From contig JBBDHG010000057.1 of the NCBI GenBank assembly GCA_037951165.1, forward strand, positions 12,240,001 through 12,304,000: a stretch of 64,000 nucleotides of DNA. Direction: 5' to 3'. How positions within the stretch are numbered: position 1 is the stretch's first letter; each line of letters begins with the position of its first letter. The notes beneath the pieces were generated by a model. That model had not been told where the DNA came from, did not search any database, and saw only the letters and a list, made by a program, of their open reading frames with translations. This document shows positions 61,104 to 64,000 of this stretch, piece by piece. The DNA is from Lophius americanus. Its lineage: Eukaryota; Chordata; Actinopteri; Lophiiformes; Lophiidae. Made by a program: the position numbers and the translations under genes.

Positions 61104-61664
61104 GTCAGAAGCAACAGGAGTTCCTTAGATATTAAGGTGTTTCGTCCCTCATCAAAGAGACTTCTTCAGATATGAGGAAATTAGTTTGTTAGACATCATC
61201 ATCAAAAACATGGTTCAGTGATGCTCAGCCTAAATGCAATGGTTTAGCCTCACATCCACTCTGTCAAGCTGGTGACCCCCCGCCATCTTCAGTTTGCATG
61301 CCAGCTCCTGTTTTGCACACTGAACACTGAGTTTAGCTCTGATTCTCTCTTTTTGGATGGACTCACCGACCTCTGCTTCTGGTCTCCAGTCGAAAGCACT
61401 GACCGAATATACTGAACCTTTGCCAATCCATGGTGTCAGCACCCCTCCGGTGTTGTTTGGCAAACAACAGGGCTCTTGCTTTCACTTCTGGCAGCTAGAG
61501 GGGTCTCACCTTGTTTTCCAAAATGGTTTCACCTTCTTTACTGGGTCCATCTTCACAGGTGACCCCTTCCTCTGTCTCTTGACTAGGCCTGAAGTCAGCT
61601 GGATCTAACGAGAGCTTTTTTTCGTTGTTTTACGGATCCTTGTGTACTAGAACACTAGATTATT
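61104..61664. other. Mostly unassigned
   Basis: 61125-61165 (GGTGTTTCGTCCCTCATCAA, then GAGACTTCTTCAG) resembles the end of a common fish repeat. The remainder is not recognised. Confidence 0.45.
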
Positions 61665-61965
61665 TTCCCAACCCTGTTGTCTTCTTATTCACTTCACTGG
61701 CTTCCCATCTCCACCAGGATTGAATATAAGGTCTCCCTTCTCACTTACCAGTGCATCCATGGCAATGCACCCCCGACCTGAAAGAACCACTCACCTCAAC
61801 ACAATCCCTCAGGTCTGCCCAATCAAACCACCTCCTCCTCCCCTGGACTAAGCTCTGCACAATGGATGACCAGCCTTCTGTTCTGTTAATTATTTTTAAT
61901 TTCTTTATTGATGCTTTTATCTGTTTTTATGCATTCTAAATAAAATGTATTATTATTCTCTGACT
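61665..61965 (+). mobile_element. L2 (Maui-like) LINE 3' end, internally deleted
   Basis: FTGFPSPPGLNIRSPF-type wording follows CACTTCACTGGCTTCCCATC (the HWLP region), then TGCATCCATGGCAATGCACC, TCAGGTCTGCCCAATC and CCTGGACTAAGCTCTGCAC as in 5410-5530 of copy 1. It then jumps to the 3' UTR TGATGCTTTTATCTGTTTTT and AATAAAATGTATTATTATT. Part of the last ORF segment and of the UTR is deleted. Confidence 0.85.
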
Positions 61966-62096
61966 GCAGAACCTTTTTAAAGCACAAAGAAAATACTTTG
62001 CCAAATCGTTTTCTTTACTGAGTTAATATGGTGTTGTGTGAATGGGAACTAAGACACTCAACTGATGCCAACCATGGGCAATATGTGGATAATCTA
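61966..62096. other. Short spacer
   Basis: Separates the L2 tail from the Tc1-like copy. It ends in TA at 62095-62096, the expected Tc1 target dinucleotide. Confidence 0.6.
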
Positions 62097-63060
62097 CACT
62101 ACTCAAAAAAATAAGGAAACAATCACAGTGTAACTCCAAGTCAATCACAACTCGGGAATATCAACCTGTTAAGCCAGGAACCAATAATGATTTTGAATCA
62201 ATTGCAACTGCTGTTGTGCAAATTGGACAGACAACAGGTGGAAAAGAGAGGCAATTAGCAAGACATATTAAGGAATGATTTACAAGTGTTGGCAACGGAC
62301 CATTTCCCTCTCCTCATCCTGTCTAGATGATTCTTGGCTGTTTTTTTCATTTTTCAGTGCTTTCGCCACTAGTGGTACCATGAGGCGGTATCTGCAGCCA
62401 CAGAAGTTGTTCAGGTAGTGCAGCTCCTGCAGGATGGCATATCCATACTTGCAAAGGCCAGAAGGCTTACTGTGTCTCTCAGCACTGTTTCATGGGCGTG
62501 GAGGAGATACCAGGAGACAGTCCAGTGCACCAGGTGAGGTGGAGGGAGCCGTAGAAGGGCAGCAACCCAGTCCCATTACAGCTATCTGCTCTTTTGCGCA
62601 AATAGAAACAGGAGCTGCACCTCCACAGCCCTACAAAATGACCATCAGGCCACTCGTGTGCATCATTCCACCCAAACTGTCAGAAACAGACTGAGGGTGG
62701 AATGAGGGCCCAATGTCCACAAGTGGGGCCTGTGCTCACAGCCTGGCACCGTGCAGCCCGATTGGCATTTGCCAGAGAACACCAGAATTGGCAGACTCGC
62801 CATTAGCGACCTGTTCTCTTCACAGATGAGAGCAGGTTCACACTGAGCACATGTGACAGACGTGAGAAAGTCTAGAGACACTCTGGAAAACGTTCTGCTG
62901 CCGGCAACATCCTCCAACATGGCCAGTTTGCCATACAAACCTCAGGGTGCTAGCCAGGGGTACCCTGCCTGCTGTTAAATATTGGGATGAGACTCTCAGA
63001 CCCATTGTCAGACCGTATATTGATGCATGGGCCATGAGTTCCTTCTGGTGAATGACTCCT
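62097..63060 (+). mobile_element. Tc1/mariner-type transposon, 3'-truncated (copy 2)
   Basis: Starts CACTACTCAAAAAAATAAGG right after a TA (62095-62096), as the 5' inverted repeat of this Tc1 group does. Non-coding leader, then ATG at 62380 (MRRYLQPQ). The DNA-binding helix-turn-helix region at 62421-62519 reads LLQDGISILAKARRL and VSLSTVSWAWRRYQET. Frameshifts then lead through RRAATQ, an REHQDWQIRH-like block (about 62772-62800), the FTDESRF-like start of the catalytic domain (about 62815-62840, metal-binding Asp region) and RPYIDAW (about 63010). It stops before the second Asp and the SPDLN motif, which copy 1 (561-886) retains. No 3' inverted repeat. Inactive. Confidence 0.87.
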
Positions 63061-64000
63061 TTGCCAGCTCTCTGTTGATGATAAACACATTGCTGACATA
63101 AAGCATGCTACTGCTCTACGTGCAGCTCCCTCTCTTTGACGCAGAGCACTGTAATGCGTTCAAACAAAACCCGTTTAGGAGAAAAGGAGTGACTTGTTTT
63201 GAATAAAAGTGTTCTTTGGGGATCAACTCTATGATTTAAACCAGTTTTACAACTTGTTTAGACTGTTTACACTGTAATTCACTTTATATACATACCCTTG
63301 TGTCTGGATTTCTCAAATAGGATATTTTGTTTCTGATAACTGGTGGGCTTGACTGCAGCTCATGGCTGCTGACCTACTTCTCCAAAAGATGTTCCTGTAG
63401 GCAGCTCATAATGACGTGTGTGTGTGTGTGATGACACATGGCTTGATGGATTTTATGCATGAGTGTGTCAGTATGTCACAGTGCAGCCTGATAGGGGCGG
63501 GCAACACAGTGCCAAAAGGGCTCGTGACTTCCTGTCATCAATTTTATGTCAAACTAGTTTGCATACACCCTTAGATTGTGTCGACAGATGCAACAAAGAG
63601 CTCTCTACACCCTACCCCTCAAATGTTCTACTGTACCATAACTCCATCCAGACAGGACTCCTACATGTTGTTAACCTTTGACCACAAGGTCAGTGACCGT
63701 GAGACCCAGACACTCAATAACAGGAAGTGGTATTCTTTTTCCCAGCTAAATCAGGACAACAGTCACTGTCCTACACTAATGCTGCAGAGCCTACAAGTGT
63801 CCGTTGCATTCTGTGCCATCATGAAATTCACTAAACACAGAAGACCTGGACCACATGGAGGCATAAATGTAGATACTGTATATCATTTTCAGCTTCCCAA
63901 AAAGAAACCAAAGTTTTATTATTGTTATCAGTATCATGAGTATGCTCTTTAGAAAATGCAAGGAATGCTTGAATAAACACAACCAGACCCTAGCAAATAC
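63061..64000. other. No recognisable feature
   Basis: A short TG tract lies at about 63415-63432. The 124-codon frame at 63578-63952 has no recognisable motif. Confidence 0.45.

Overview
The window looks like vertebrate, almost certainly teleost fish, nuclear DNA. The evidence is AT-rich sequence with long TATC, TG and AG microsatellites and a dense mix of decayed fish-type transposons: L2/Maui-like, RTE, RTE-X-like and L1-type LINEs, a Tc1-like DNA transposon, tRNA-derived SINEs, one Ty3/gypsy-like LTR, and several short repeats that I know from many teleost genomes. A percomorph fish is my best guess, but nothing here fixes the species.

I find no host protein-coding gene, tRNA gene or rRNA gene that I can support. 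Every recognisable protein similarity belongs to a transposable element, and all of those copies are broken by stops, frameshifts or internal deletions. Other open frames are about 60-125 codons, as chance predicts. The window is best read as intergenic DNA or the interior of a large intron.

Layout. 0-3 kb: decayed Tc1 copy and an AG microsatellite. 3.1-6.7 kb: an L2-type LINE with upstream, endonuclease, RT and 3' tail remnants, apparently lying between two ends of a hAT-like repeat. 7-16.6 kb: teleost repeats, a SINE, RTE (-) and L2-like (-) fragments, a long TATC array, and an RTE-X-like 3' end. 18-29 kb: several copies of an internally repetitive family I call R1, plus a C-rich block. 29.9-32 kb: a pile-up of RTE-X-like, L1-type, L2-type and R1 pieces. 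33.3-35.1 kb: first copy of a composite TTAA-ended element (called AYC here). 36.5-36.8 kb: two hairpins. 39-43.1 kb: the densest cluster, with a SINE, R1, a second L2 copy (-), another LINE fragment, a solo LTR, a LINE tail, RTE-X-like pieces and a teleost repeat. 44-51 kb: two SINEs, a diverged ~47-bp minisatellite and a teleost repeat. 51-58 kb: mostly unrecognised. 57.9-63 kb: R1, the second AYC copy with both termini, a SINE with an inverted head, an L2 3' end and a longer Tc1 copy with its TA target and 5' end.

There is no pathway or operon. What the window offers is the history of insertions and rearrangements. The points most worth checking are the AYC element (same block order at two loci 25 kb apart), the R1 family with its ~150-bp internal period and a near-perfect 40-bp palindrome, a perfect 20-bp inverted repeat at 36.7 kb, and the multi-LINE junctions at 31.4 and 42.6 kb. 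All family names are by-eye assignments from remembered features, without database searches.
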